Assembly (NCBI GenBank): GCA_963969365.1
Contig: OZ017756.1
Span: 1,922,001-1,986,000 of the forward strand
DNA from: Asterochloris sp. CNOR1
Lineage: Eukaryota; Chlorophyta; Trebouxiophyceae; Trebouxiales; Trebouxiaceae
DNA length: 64,000 nt
Direction: 5' to 3'
Part shown: positions 53,901 to 64,000 of the stretch, one piece after another
Layout of the letters: every line of letters starts with the position of its first letter
Numbering within the stretch: position 1 is the first letter of the stretch
The notes under the pieces: generated by a model
Told to the model about the DNA's origin: nothing
Seen by the model: the letters and a program-made list of their open reading frames with translations, nothing else
Databases searched by the model: none
Program-made: the position numbers and the translations under genes

Positions 53901-56900
53901 CATGTCGTGTGCAGGAATGCAATCCCTGCAGCAGCTGGTGTTGGCACTGACATCGCCGTCAACTTTGGAGGCAGCAGCTCTTCAGACGCCGAGGTAGGCT
54001 CCTCTTCAGCTAGCCCCACCCAGGTCATCAAGACCCTCACTTTGTACATGCTGAGCACAATCTTAGGCTTTGGGAGTGCTGTTCTTAAGTCCAGCCTGCG
54101 CCACATTTTGCAGCTTGCGCTTAGCACCGCAGGCATGGCCGCTGCACGCAAGCTGCGGCAGACAGGGCTCACTGGGGATGTGGCTGACCAGGGCCTCGCA
54201 TCGCTGGGCCTTCCGCTCACTCTGCCTGAGCCAGCACTGCTGCCGGAAGGTGTCCCCAGCCTGCCCACAAGCATGCCAGAGGCAGTTGTGACCAAAGCCA
54301 GCCCGTTGGTGACTGCTGCCCCACCTGAGGGTCCCAGCCTCACCCTGCAGGCGCCCTCTGCAGCTGAACAGGCGCCTTCACCTGCTACAGGTGAGCCTCT
54401 CATCTGCCAGGCAGCTGCATGGGTCCCTGCAGCATCACTGCAGAGATCTGGGGCATGCAACTAGTCTGCATCTTGGCATTGCCAAAGCCGATGACAGGTG
54501 CTGGGAATGCTTTCTGTGACCAGTCCCACTCATGTTGCCCCTCCCCATCCCCCCCCCCCTCAGCAGCACAGTCCCATATGAGACACCCCACCTGAGCTAA
54601 AATTGAGCAGCTGCGACGCCTGCTGGCAGGAGCAGTAAAGGCACGTCACCTGCCAGTCAGCCTCCCCAAAAGCCATCTCCTGAAAGCCAGCCGCCCCAGG
54701 ATCCAAGACCTGCCAGGCAGCAGCACCCAGAGCCAGAACTGCAAAGACAGCCAACGTCAGCCTCAGCAGCTGTTGCGCCCTGTTCACAGCCAAGTGGCTT
54801 CCATCGTTGCCGGTGATGGCAGCACCCCTGAGGCTGCTGCCAGCAGGCGGTCGCTGGCACAATCAAACCTGAACGCCCTCGCAGCTTTGGCAGAGGAAGC
54901 TGCCCCTTCCAGCGCACGTGCCCAGGCTCCCGCACCCGCCAGACAGCCCCAGACCCTGGCTGGGGCCCCAGTCACTGACAGCAACCCCGCCGAGGGCAGC
55001 GCAGAGGCAGCTGGCCCTGCCCAGACAGCACGGCCCCTGCTCACTGCCACAGATGTGCGTAACACAATAACGGCTGAGATAGACAATGGCTTGAACAACC
55101 CTTTAACCCCAGTAACCCCCGCCTCCCCACAGACGCCACCGCCAAGCAGCAACAGCACCAACAGCACACTCCCTGCCCTTTCCCCTGAACGCAGTGCCCA
55201 AGCACCGAGCACCATGGCACCTATGACAATTTCATCCAGCAGCCCTGGTGCTGGGCCCCCACCCAGCCCAGGGCTGGGGCTCCCAGCTCTCCTGGGCCGC
55301 CGCCTGCAGCAGGGGCACCCACAGGCAGGAGCCAATGGTGGGGGCATCACTCGCCATTTGCTCCAGTTGGTGCCATTCCCCGCTCTGGCGCTGCCCGCCC
55401 CTTTGTTCACCCCACTCCCACCCCTGACCCCCCCGCCACCGCTGATCCTTATTCCTGCGCTCCCAGAAGGAGGTGTGTGCCATCAGCTGCCATTTCTGCC
55501 TGGTCTGCCAGCTTCCAAATTTTGCTGTGATCCTGGGGCCACTTTATGACAGGGTTTATGCAAACATGGCACTGTCCCAACATGCTGCGCACACACAAGC
55601 TCTAGCGCACGCACTGCATTTTGCTGTGTCTGCTGCGCCATGGTGCTGCCTGGGCTGCAGGGCCACCTGTCACTGAGGAGCCGCCACTCACTTCCATGGA
55701 AGCCACGGCTCCGGCACCCGTTGTCTCTCCAGTGACTGTCAATGCCTCTGCACCAGCCCCAGGTCAGCAGCTGATGTTTTGAGTGCATTGCAGAGGCGCT
55801 TGATGACGCCCTGTGGCCCGCCTTAGCACGGTTGCAGGTTCAATTCTGAGCAACCTTAATCCTCCTGGGCAGAAAAGGTGGCTGGCTTGTATGTTTTGGT
55901 GGGGCGCTTGTTCTGTGTGCATGGGTACCTTGGTGGTGGTCTGCAGAAAACTGCACTGCATCCTGTGCTGCCTGGGATGCAGGGCCACCTGTCACTGCCG
56001 TGCCACCACTCATCTCCACATCCGCCACAGCTCCGGCACCTAACGCCTCTGCACTGGGATCCAACGCCTCTGCACCAGCCCCAGGTCAGCAGCTGATGCC
56101 AATATGAGTGCATTGTGTAGCCCGCCGCAGCCATGCCTGTGCACCTTGTGCACTGTAGCATCAAAGTTGAGCAACCAGCTGCCACAGTACACTAGGTGCA
56201 CAGGCATGGCTGCAGCGGGCTACATAACCTCACTCCTGTCAAGCAGCCTTAGTGGCCGACCTGTGTGTTTTGGGGGTGCTCTGTGCTGTGTGCATGATCT
56301 ATCGGGGGAGGTGGTCTGCTCAAAGCTGCCCTGCAGCCTCTGTCCACCTGCAAGGCACCTACATGGCAGGTACACAGTACAACCCAGGCCTGCCAACCAA
56401 GGACCTGCTGTCTGCCCTGCAGCCCTTCCCAACACATCTGAGGCAGCCATCAATGCCCCGGCCCCTGCCAACACTTCAGGCGTAGCAACCATTGCCTCAG
56501 CCCCTTCACCTGCCCTTGCCATGATCTCAACTTCACCTGCAGCCAACCTGACAGTCATGGCCCCAGCACCAGGTGTGGCGACCAGCCTGCTGCCTGCCCC
56601 TGTACAGACATCTACATATTCCCGGGTCTCGTAGGCTGTGGGGGCTTGGCTGGCGGTCACTGCAGTGATCCTCAGCGAAGCCCCCACAGCCCGCAAGACC
56701 CATGAGGGTTGCTCTGCACCCTCTAGGCACCGGCAACCCCTTCAGGAGGCCTGCAGTTGCTCACTGATCTCCCTGCAAAGCATGCACGGCAGCCCAGGGC
56801 TCTGCTTGTGCATCTGCTGCGCTGCTCAATGCCTCATGCAAGGAACTCATTTTGTGCATGCATGTAAAAATGATGGTGACCATATGGTGAGTTGCCTGCG

Positions 56901-58456
56901 ACTAGAAAGTGCTTAACCTGCACTGCAGCTCCCAGCAATGCCTCCTCTGAGACGCCACCCCCCAGCACTGCCTCCTCTGAAGCGCCACCCCCGGGCGGCA
57001 GAACAACCTTTGCCTTGAAGGCCGCGGTGGGCTCTGGTGCCAACTGCAGCAGCATCTTCTCCGTGCTGGCCCTGGACCCTGACCTCCGCAACTGGACTGC
57101 TTTGCTCAAGGTGAGGCCCTGATTGGACTCGTGTTACATGAGGCGGTATTATGACAGGAGTTTGCTTCTATGAGTCTACCTGCAGGTGCGTGCCCATAGG
57201 CAGCACCACAAGCACTGGGAGAGCCTGTCAAAGTGCGTGCTGGCCTCAGTCAGCAAAGTGCTCTGAGAAGTGGTGAGGCACTGCCTGGGCTATGAGTGCA
57301 ACAGCTGGCACTGCAGCGGGTAGTCCAGAAGGTTGAAGGACAAATGCTGGGGGAAGTGCTCGGCTGAAGGTGAAGCACTGTATGGACTCTTGTGTGCAGT
57401 GGTGTTGGAAGCCACTGCGTTGAAAGCCATAGCTGCAAAAGGGCAGCTGCTGCCCACTTGCCACTGCTGCTAAGGTGCATCACCCAAGTGTATGCTTACT
57501 TGCAGTTTATCAAATGCTGCACAAGCTGTGTGAGTTCTTGGGCTGCAGCCCAAGCAGCAGCACGTGCAGCATAAGGATTTGACTAGACAAAGGCAGCATG
57601 CATGCTGGCTGCAGGCCCAGGGAGTAGACGGCACCCTCAACAACACGCAGGAGTCGTTGACAGTCTTTGCGCCCATCAACAACGCCTTGACAGAGACTGT
57701 GTTTGCACCTGTGAGTCCATGCTGTGGTCCTGGTGCTAGAAAAGCAGATGGATGAGCACAATGCACCATTGGTCACCCCTTCAGCCTGTGTTCAAGGAGG
57801 CAGGTCACTTGTAGCCCATCTCTGATGTGCTGGGTGCCAAACGTGACGCACAGCAGTCAGCTGAGATTGCCCTGCTTCTGTGCAGAACAATACTCAGCTG
57901 GGGAACGCACGAAGCGTTCAAGACTTGCTTGGGAGCCAACCTGCTTCTGCTAACCCCATCATTGGGTATCACATCCTGCCAAGCGCACACAGGACAACTG
58001 ACTTCACGCGTGGTCTAAGCCTCAACACCACTGACACCATCAAGGGCACAGGTGTTGCGGGGGGAGCCACTACCAACATTCCTGTGAATTTTACCGCAAA
58101 CAGCGCAGGCAGCATCCAGGTGAGACGCCTCAAGGCACACGTCAATCATTGGTTGACTCTGTGTGACAGTATGTGGCAAAATGCCTGCTTCACACTGCCT
58201 TGATGTTCTAAGCCAGGCACCTTCCTCTTACATTTTGGGCCATGCAGCTCGTTTGCTCACGATATGCCTTTGCCCCTTGCAGGTTCAGGGGGTGGGCAGC
58301 TATACTGACATCCTTCAGGGTGACATCCCAGCTTGTGGCCCCAGCTTCATCCACATCATAGACCACGTCCTGCTCCCTTTCAACCCCAAAGCCAGCACAA
58401 GCAGTACACCTGCTCCTGCAGCTATGCAGATGTCACCAACCAGTGTCAGTGGCTGA
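50909..58456 (+). CDS. Secreted expansin-like plus fasciclin (FAS1) domain protein
   Basis: Exon 1 starts MMAGLCTLMVLGAVLAAVPS, a signal peptide. Expansin-like exons follow: GSCDYGSLAATTFPGTKYVA with GCGACFRLVCS (51198-51343); ACVAQLASVTVQVVDLGGG (52050-52190), then PCPQVGDVIVRIIGGAAAS with LYLKLVLLDAGPVRDVAVAS (52693-52825); and NTYGAVWETNRLPTAPLDLQ (53585-53690). The HFD-type motif of true expansins is replaced by SVPAAALSQIA. An Ala/Pro/Ser/Thr-rich region (53915-56575, with many N-x-S/T sites) leads to the FAS1 domain: FSVLALDPDLRNWTALLK (57058-57112), SLTVFAPINNALTET (57657), PIIGYHILPSAHRTTDFTRG (57955), then SYTDILQGDIPACG and FIHIIDHVLLPF (58300-58382), with TGA at 58456. Expected in the wall or extracellular matrix. 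The junction around 54393-54600 is unresolved, so this could be two genes. A single gene is favoured because the FAS1 half has no signal peptide and Ala/Pro-rich composition continues across the gap. Confidence 0.65.
51429..51458. repeat. Two adjacent perfect palindromes
   Basis: CTAGTCTATATAGACTAG (51429-51446) is directly followed by CCTATATATAGG (51447-51458). Both are perfect palindromes, and the AT-richness stands out in this GC-rich intron. Confidence 0.9.
54541..54563 (+). repeat. Poly(C) tract ahead of a CAG
   Basis: CTCCCCATCC is followed by a run of about 11 C and then TCAG. It resembles a strong 3' splice site, but all three frames downstream meet a stop within about 40 bases. It marks the unresolved junction of the expansin-fasciclin model. 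Confidence 0.7.
55643..56420 (+). repeat. Tandem triplication of an intron-exon unit in the expansin-fasciclin linker
   Basis: GTGCTGCCTGGGCTGCAGGG (55643) and GTGCTGCCTGGGATGCAGGG (55965) begin two units with a 322-bp period. Each carries an acceptor, an exon encoding GPPVTEEPPLTS or GPPVTAVPPLIS ... NASAPAPG, and a donor GTCAGCAGCTGATG. A third, more diverged relative of the intron part (GTGTTTTGGG ... GGTGGTCTGC) lies at about 56251-56360 and precedes the exon with NTSEAAINAPAPANTSG. Confidence 0.85.
56114..56227 (+). repeat. Long near-perfect intronic hairpin
   Basis: Arm 1 (56117-56146, GTAGCCCGCCGCAGCCATGC then CTGTGCACCT) matches the reverse complement of arm 2 (56194-56223) with a single mismatch over 30 bp. 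Pairing continues inward with few mismatches (TGTGCACTGTAG against CCACAGTACAC), giving a stem of about 45 bp and a loop of about 20 nt. It lies in an intron of the expansin-fasciclin gene. Confidence 0.9.
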
Positions 58457-58712
58457 CATTTGCAAAGTCTCCAGCATCTTGGAGCAGCCCTTCAACTTTG
58501 ACAGGGTCTGAACACGCAATGAATGCTCAGTAGAGACCACCAGCAACTCAGACAGGGTGCCTCATTTGCAAATTGCAGGCCACTGTCAATGGGTTTTGCA
58601 GAAGTTGTACAAAAGCAACAGCGCTTGCACAGCAGCTGTGCAGAACAAGATTCAGTTGCGATCTTGTTCTGCATCTGCATGGTGGGGCATCGAATGGTGG
58701 TGGAGCTGCTGG

Positions 58713-61700
58713 CTACAGGAAGGGTCTCCATCCCAACCAGGTGCGACCCAGGATGTCTGGATCTGTGGCATGGTCCAGCAGGCAGTCAATCTGGGCTTCA
58801 GCGCTGGGCAGGCACCCCTCTGAGTCCACCCCCTGCTGGGCTCTGAGGCTGTGCGGGTCGCCCCTCACAATGCGTTGCAGCTGGGGCCAGTAGGGCTTGC
58901 CATCATGGAGCTGGGCCAGCTCCTGGACCATGATCTCTGCGGGGTGCCGGCCCGCGAGCTTCATGGCCACCGCATCCATCTGCAGGCAGCGGGTGTGAGA
59001 GGCGGCTGCAGAGCTCCAATGTCTGCAGAGTGCCAGCTGCATAGCCGTCAAGCCCCTTGCAGCAACATGACAAGGATCACGAGGCCTCGCTCCACGTAGG
59101 GAGTGACGTGGCTTTCAGAGATACTGATGTAGCAGATGGGAACCTCAACTGCCAGACAGCATGGAGGGCTGCCAGGAGCAAGCTGAGCAAGGCCAGAGGC
59201 TACTCAACCCATCACAACTTGCAGTGTGAGCTGGAGGCAGGCAGCAGAGTACAGCATATCACTGGCATACGTTGTCAGTGAGGTCCTCGGCTGTCTAGAT
59301 ACACACAGGACCCACCTTGAGCTGAAGGTGCTCGTTCTGGGCAGACTCAGCCACTGCAGCACTGCTGTTGGAGGGTGTCCGTGAGCTGCGCAGGCGCACA
59401 TCGGCCACGCGCTGCCCCTCGCGCTGCCAGTCAATGAGGGGCTCACGCATGAAGGCCAGGCACACGCCCTGCACCAGGGGCACAGTCAGTCCTCTGCTCT
59501 GACACAACGCCTGGCAAATGCCTGTCGCACTGCCAGTCATCAAGGGCTCCAGCCCTTGAAGACTAGGCAGATACCCCTGCGGTAGACACGCCAGCTTCAT
59601 AGGCAGGTTGCCATGCAGCAGGTAGGGCGCTGCAGGGGACCCTTGTTCAGCCGGATCCACATCATGGCCAGGTTGACATACTGGAGGGGCCCATTCAAGG
59701 TCTTAACACCTGTCCCTAGGCAGGGCACGGCAGCTGATCAACACTGCTACTGTTGCTGCAGCATGTGATATGCTGCTGGACCTGATAAGTCTGCAGGCAC
59801 TCTAGGCAACTGCCTATGCCAGCTTCTCCCCTCGCTGGCTGAAGAAGGCTCTCCTATGCAGGGGCCACCATGCACCTATAGCAGCCAGCCATGAGACGAT
59901 CTGGTGCACCAGCAGCAGGTACCCCCAGCTTGCCTGAAGAACGTCCCGCCCGCCGCGAAGCGCTGTCATGACCTGTGACATGGGGTTGCGCAGCAGAACC
60001 TTTGCATCCAGGGGCTCTAGCACACCCAGCATCTGCTGGGTCAGCCGGAAGGGCATCAGCTCCGGAATGGGCAGCACAGACACGCCGGTGTCAAAGGAAT
60101 ACCTGCGGCAGCCAGAAAGGAATGAGCGGGCGGGCAACCATGTTCTGGCAAGGCATCAACAAGTGCTCGCATCAGTTGGCAAGAAGCAAAAGTGCTGCAG
60201 CCGCTGCTCACAGGTGCTGTGCAGCTTCTCACAAAGTCTGAGCAGACCGAGGAGTTGTGCGGGCACCCTCAGTATGCCGGCATAATGAGGCTTGCCCAAG
60301 AGCTGGATGGACTGACGTGTCTGGCATGACAGCTGCTTTGCAAGCCCCACACCTCTTTGCAGTACTGCAATGAGGTCATTGCGCTCAGGGAGTGAAACGA
60401 GGTCAACAGGCAGCATGCTGCTGCACCCGTAACAGCAAGCCTGTGGAACCCTCCATCTCCCACATCGAACGGTGCTGAGGGGGAATCGCAGCAGGACCTT
60501 GAGCATCAGCAGAACCACAAGCCCTGCAGAATGTCAGACATACAATCCCCTGACGCAGCACCCGCGTAGCCACAGCGAGGTGCCAGTGGCCAGAGGCGCC
60601 CTGGCGGATGACGTTGGTCAAGTCTCACCCAAAGTCGATGGGCACCATGTTTCCTGAGGGCATGTGCAGCAGAATGTTCTCTGAGTGGCGGTCCCCAGTG
60701 CCTGCCACGTAGCCACAGATGCTCATGGCTGCCACGCTGGCGGTGAAGGCTGACCTGTGCACCAGGAACAGCTCAGGGCTGCCAGCGTTGCGCAGTAGGG
60801 CTTCCCTACAGAACACCAGCAGACATCAGGCCTGGCAACGCTGGCTTTTGTCAACATTCATGCTGCCGGTAACGCACAGCAAGGCTTTCCAACAGCACAG
60901 CAATCTTACATGGGCCATATGGAGCATTCACAGCCGGCCACCAACAGACAATGTCTGCAGCCTGAAATAAAGCGCCACCAAAGTTGCTTCACACTGTCTG
61001 GCACCAGCCCGCTAATGGGGAGGGCAGCACAGCCACATATGCAGCAACCAGCATGCCTCACTTGCAGCCCGCTGTTCAAGCCTGACAGCAAGCCTTGTGC
61101 ATGCAAACAAGCTTGCCTGAGTCCATCCCATCGCAGCTTGGCCAGCAGAGCCTCAAACTGGGAGGCCACCTGGGCACGCGATAGCTTCCTGAACATTATT
61201 TCATACGCAGCCGCTGCAGCAGACAGGACATATCTGGTTGATACACTCACCCAGGGGATCAGTCCTGCCAGGAGGGTGAGTGTTTGCAGCAAGTGTGCAG
61301 CAGGCGCATTGAGCCAGCCTCCTCTCACATTCAGGTTTTTCTCCAGCCATTGACTGCCGAGCAGGAGGCATCTGCCAAGGCCCCTAACAACAACAAGCCC
61401 AGTGCAGCTCATTGTATCATCAGGGCAGGGAGGCCAGCCTCGGGGCTCCTGCGGGGGCAACACCAGCAGGCACTTACACTGCAACGGGCAGTGCAGTAGC
61501 GATGTAGTGCAGCAAAGCCTGTTTGCCCGGCAGGCCAGCCCAATCACCTGGTCTCACGTCCTGCTTGCCGCCGAATATGTAGCTGCGCATGTCTTCCAGG
61601 GCTGTGACTTGCGTCTTCTCGGGGACAAAGGCGGACACCACTGCCTTGTAGGGCTGAGTCTCGGGCACAAACCTGCAGGCGGATGCGTGCTCCTGGATTG

Positions 61701-64000
61701 CATTGTCAAGACCACCTCAAGGTGGGTGTTGATCAGCAGACATGCTGGGGGCTCTCAGCGGTCTCATGCACATGCAGCAGGGGCTGGCTGAACAGATGTT
61801 ATGTGAGCAGCAGTCTCGAATGTCCACCATGTGCTGGCAGAGTGATTGCCGCCTGTGATTGCCGACCATGGCCTGTGCATATCAGCGCACTCACTCCATG
61901 AGGCCCAGTGAAGAGGTGAAGGGGATGACGCTGTAGGTACGCACCTGCAGGCAGGGCAGCAGCCTCAGCATAACAGCTGTGAGCAGCACTTGTTGATCGT
62001 GAATGCTGCCTGTTTTAGGGTGCCGTGCTGCCAGGCCAGCTGTGGTGTACCTGTGCTGATGGTGCATGCAAGACAGTGGTGCCTCTGCCATCAAGACAGC
62101 AATGCAATGCAGCTAAGTGTGTGCATGCATGGAGATGAGAACAACTTTTCTTAGGATGCCTTGAGCTGGCAAGTCAGCCTGGCTGCATAGAGATTAAATC
62201 ACGCTAGGAAAAATCAAGCCTGGCTGCGGCCCTCGCCCGCAAAGCAGCCATTAAGCCCTTGAGGCTGTAGAATTGTAATCAAGGGCACTGATGCGACATA
62301 TGGAGACTGGAGGGACACATGCTTGGGACTCTGTCTCACCCTGAGGTTGCCAGGGGCACTTGGCTGCTGTGCAATGAGGCCGTTCATGAGGTCAAACAGC
62401 TGCATCACGCGCTGGTCAATGCGCAACTCTTCGCCGCCCTTCTGCATAAAGTCGTACTCCCTGCAGTGTACGTGTGATGGCTACTTGAGAGCAGCAGCAA
62501 GCAATGTCTTGACGCAGATGGGCTGCCTCTGACACCATAACTGAAGCTGTCATCCTACCTGCAGCGCATTGGGCAAGGCTCCAACCCACTCAAAAGAATG
62601 CACCAAATTTTGACAACATCTGTCCCCGCTGTGTATGTGAAATTGATCAGGTAGTAAACCGCAGGCAGCGTGCCACAGCTGCCAGGATTTGAGTCCAGCC
62701 GGCTGCTTGCCAGTGCAGCAGACCTCGGTGCTTGCTACACCCTCAGTTGCAATGTATGATCGCCGGAGCAGTCATCATCCACCGTCTGGTGGGCAGCCAG
62801 GCAGCCTGCACTTCAACAGCTGTGCTCACTCCCACACCATATTGCTGCGGCGGGAGGTCAAAGAGGCCTGACTCTGGCCACTCCCACCGGCCTTTGTTTC
62901 TTTCAAGCCAATGCCCGACTCTGGCTGACACCACCACGGACTGCCTTTCACAGGTGGAAGCCTGGCTCTGTGTGACGCCATGTTGAATTACCTCAACAAG
63001 CAGCATTCATGCCATGACTGCTGAGCACGGCACCAGTGCTGGCGTCTCCCTGCCACGCTCACCAAGTGACCTCCAGGGGAGCGCAAGCACCGCACCTGAA
63101 GTCGCTGCCGTAGATGGTCAGCTTTTTGGGTTTCTGCTTGGAGCTGAACACATGCACAGTCTTGCCGAAGCCCACGATGTGCACTGCTGGCTGCAGTGGA
63201 CGAAAGATGGACTGGATGCTGGGCATGCTGGGCAGCAGCAGGCCATTGCCTGCGCCTGCACACATGGCAGGACTGGAATTATGACCCAAGGGATCTGCAC
63301 AAGGGGCATGGTCTGATCAGTCAATGTTGCAAGAGCTGGGCGGCAGCAGGCCATCGCCTGCCCTGCACCCTGCAAACAAGACAGGGCACTCACTTTGTCA
63401 CCCAGGGTCCATAGCTAAGCATTACCACAGTAGATGTATATAGGGTCAGCTAGAGCTGGGTTCCTGAGTGCACCAGTGCAAATCTGTACTGGCAGCCAAC
63501 CACCTGAGCCGCAGTGCTACATGCCCAAGCAGCACACTTTAGTCAATGGACCAGCCATATGTTGCGGGGACACAAGCCCAAGTTGTGAATTCGGCGTGAT
63601 GAAGGGTTCAACAACTGACTGCATGGAGGGTGACATCTTTGACATGATATGGGCACCCCTACCTGATGGTGCAGTGAAGTTCTCAAACCAGTGGCTCAGG
63701 CGGGACAGGTCCCGCTTGCCCGTCTTGCTCTCTGCAAATTGCCGTATGGGCGCGCTCAGCTTGTCTGCTGCTGCCCTGTACTGACTGCAGACGGTAGAGC
63801 ACTAGGTCAGCTGGAGACGCTTCCCTTGCCACCAGACAGCGCTGGTTGCAGGTGGTACGTCAACCGATCGCCGTGGTGGATCTGGTGTTATCCTGCCCAC
63901 AGCTGGTGCAGGGCAGCAAGCAGGCGAAGGCCATCTGACAGGCCTGGCGGTCTGTTCATCTCAAAACACATACCGCGTCTCCACTCTAACCAAGAATACC
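58713..64000 (-). CDS. PRKDC: DNA-PKcs-like PI3K-related protein kinase, C-terminal part (5' partial)
   Basis: The PIKK catalytic region, read right to left: [18 protein letters not shown] (about 63670-63745), [20 protein letters not shown] with KLTIYGSDF (63095-63185), [20 protein letters not shown] with LMNGL (62375-62450), [18 protein letters not shown] (61895-61948), [20 protein letters not shown] with LLAKLRWDG (61125-61210), [20 protein letters not shown] with [15 protein letters not shown] (60627-60735; catalytic Asp and DFG present), and [15 protein letters not shown] (60040-60085). [20 protein letters not shown] (59395-59455) leads to a C-terminal exon, [15 protein letters not shown] then [20 protein letters not shown] and LGWRPFL, with TAG at 58713. 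PELMPFRLT and ATDPxILGRTWxGWxPx are characteristic of DNA-PKcs rather than ATM, ATR, mTOR, SMG1 or TRRAP. The large HEAT-repeat N-terminus lies beyond the window. DNA-PKcs acts with Ku in end joining. Confidence 0.88.

Overview
The window is nuclear DNA of a green plant-lineage alga, most likely a chlorophyte and possibly a trebouxiophyte. Genes are cut into many short exons by GT-AG introns, and acceptors almost always read (T)GCAG. CAG/CTG-rich low-complexity sequence runs through introns and exons alike. Several proteins carry plant-lineage hallmarks: an MSH1 with MutS and GIY-YIG domains, and an NBP35 that lacks the C-terminal CPxC motif. No ribosomal RNA, tRNA, CRISPR array or recognisable transposon was found. 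Exon borders were read by eye from splice consensus and family similarity, so gene ends given here are firmer than internal junctions.

Layout, left to right: 1-5460 (+) MSH1, 5' end outside the window; 5718-10076 (-) sorbitol/polyol dehydrogenase; 10253-18476 (+) MFSD6-like major facilitator; 18504-19651 (-) unknown protein with a signal peptide; 19789-23730 (+) NBP35 Fe-S scaffold ATPase; 24026-27932 (-) ADAT1 tRNA adenosine deaminase; 28065-28574 (+) small unknown gene; 29091-30970 (-) CFIm25; 31145-37978 (+) CDKL-family kinase with a long Gln/Pro/Ser-rich tail; 38229-39143 (+) protein phosphatase inhibitor 2; 39536-42180 (-) methylglutaconyl-CoA hydratase (AUH type); 42513-50521 (+) 3-methylcrotonyl-CoA carboxylase biotin-carrying subunit; 50909-58456 (+) secreted expansin-like plus fasciclin protein; 58713-64000 (-) DNA-PKcs-like kinase, 5' end outside the window.

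Gene order is compact and mostly alternates strand. Head-to-head neighbours are separated by only about 130-180 bp between start codons, and convergent neighbours by as little as about 28 bp, so shared bidirectional promoters and abutting 3' ends are likely. The clearest functional pairing is the divergent AUH / MCC-alpha pair, which are consecutive enzymes of mitochondrial leucine breakdown.

The points most worth a second look are: an apparent expansin-fasciclin fusion whose Ala/Pro linker grew by tandem duplication of an intron-exon unit; a DNA-PKcs-type C-terminus in a green alga; two long near-perfect intronic hairpins that resemble small-RNA precursors; and a recurring pattern in which introns contain degenerate tandem copies of their own splice-site-flanking sequence.
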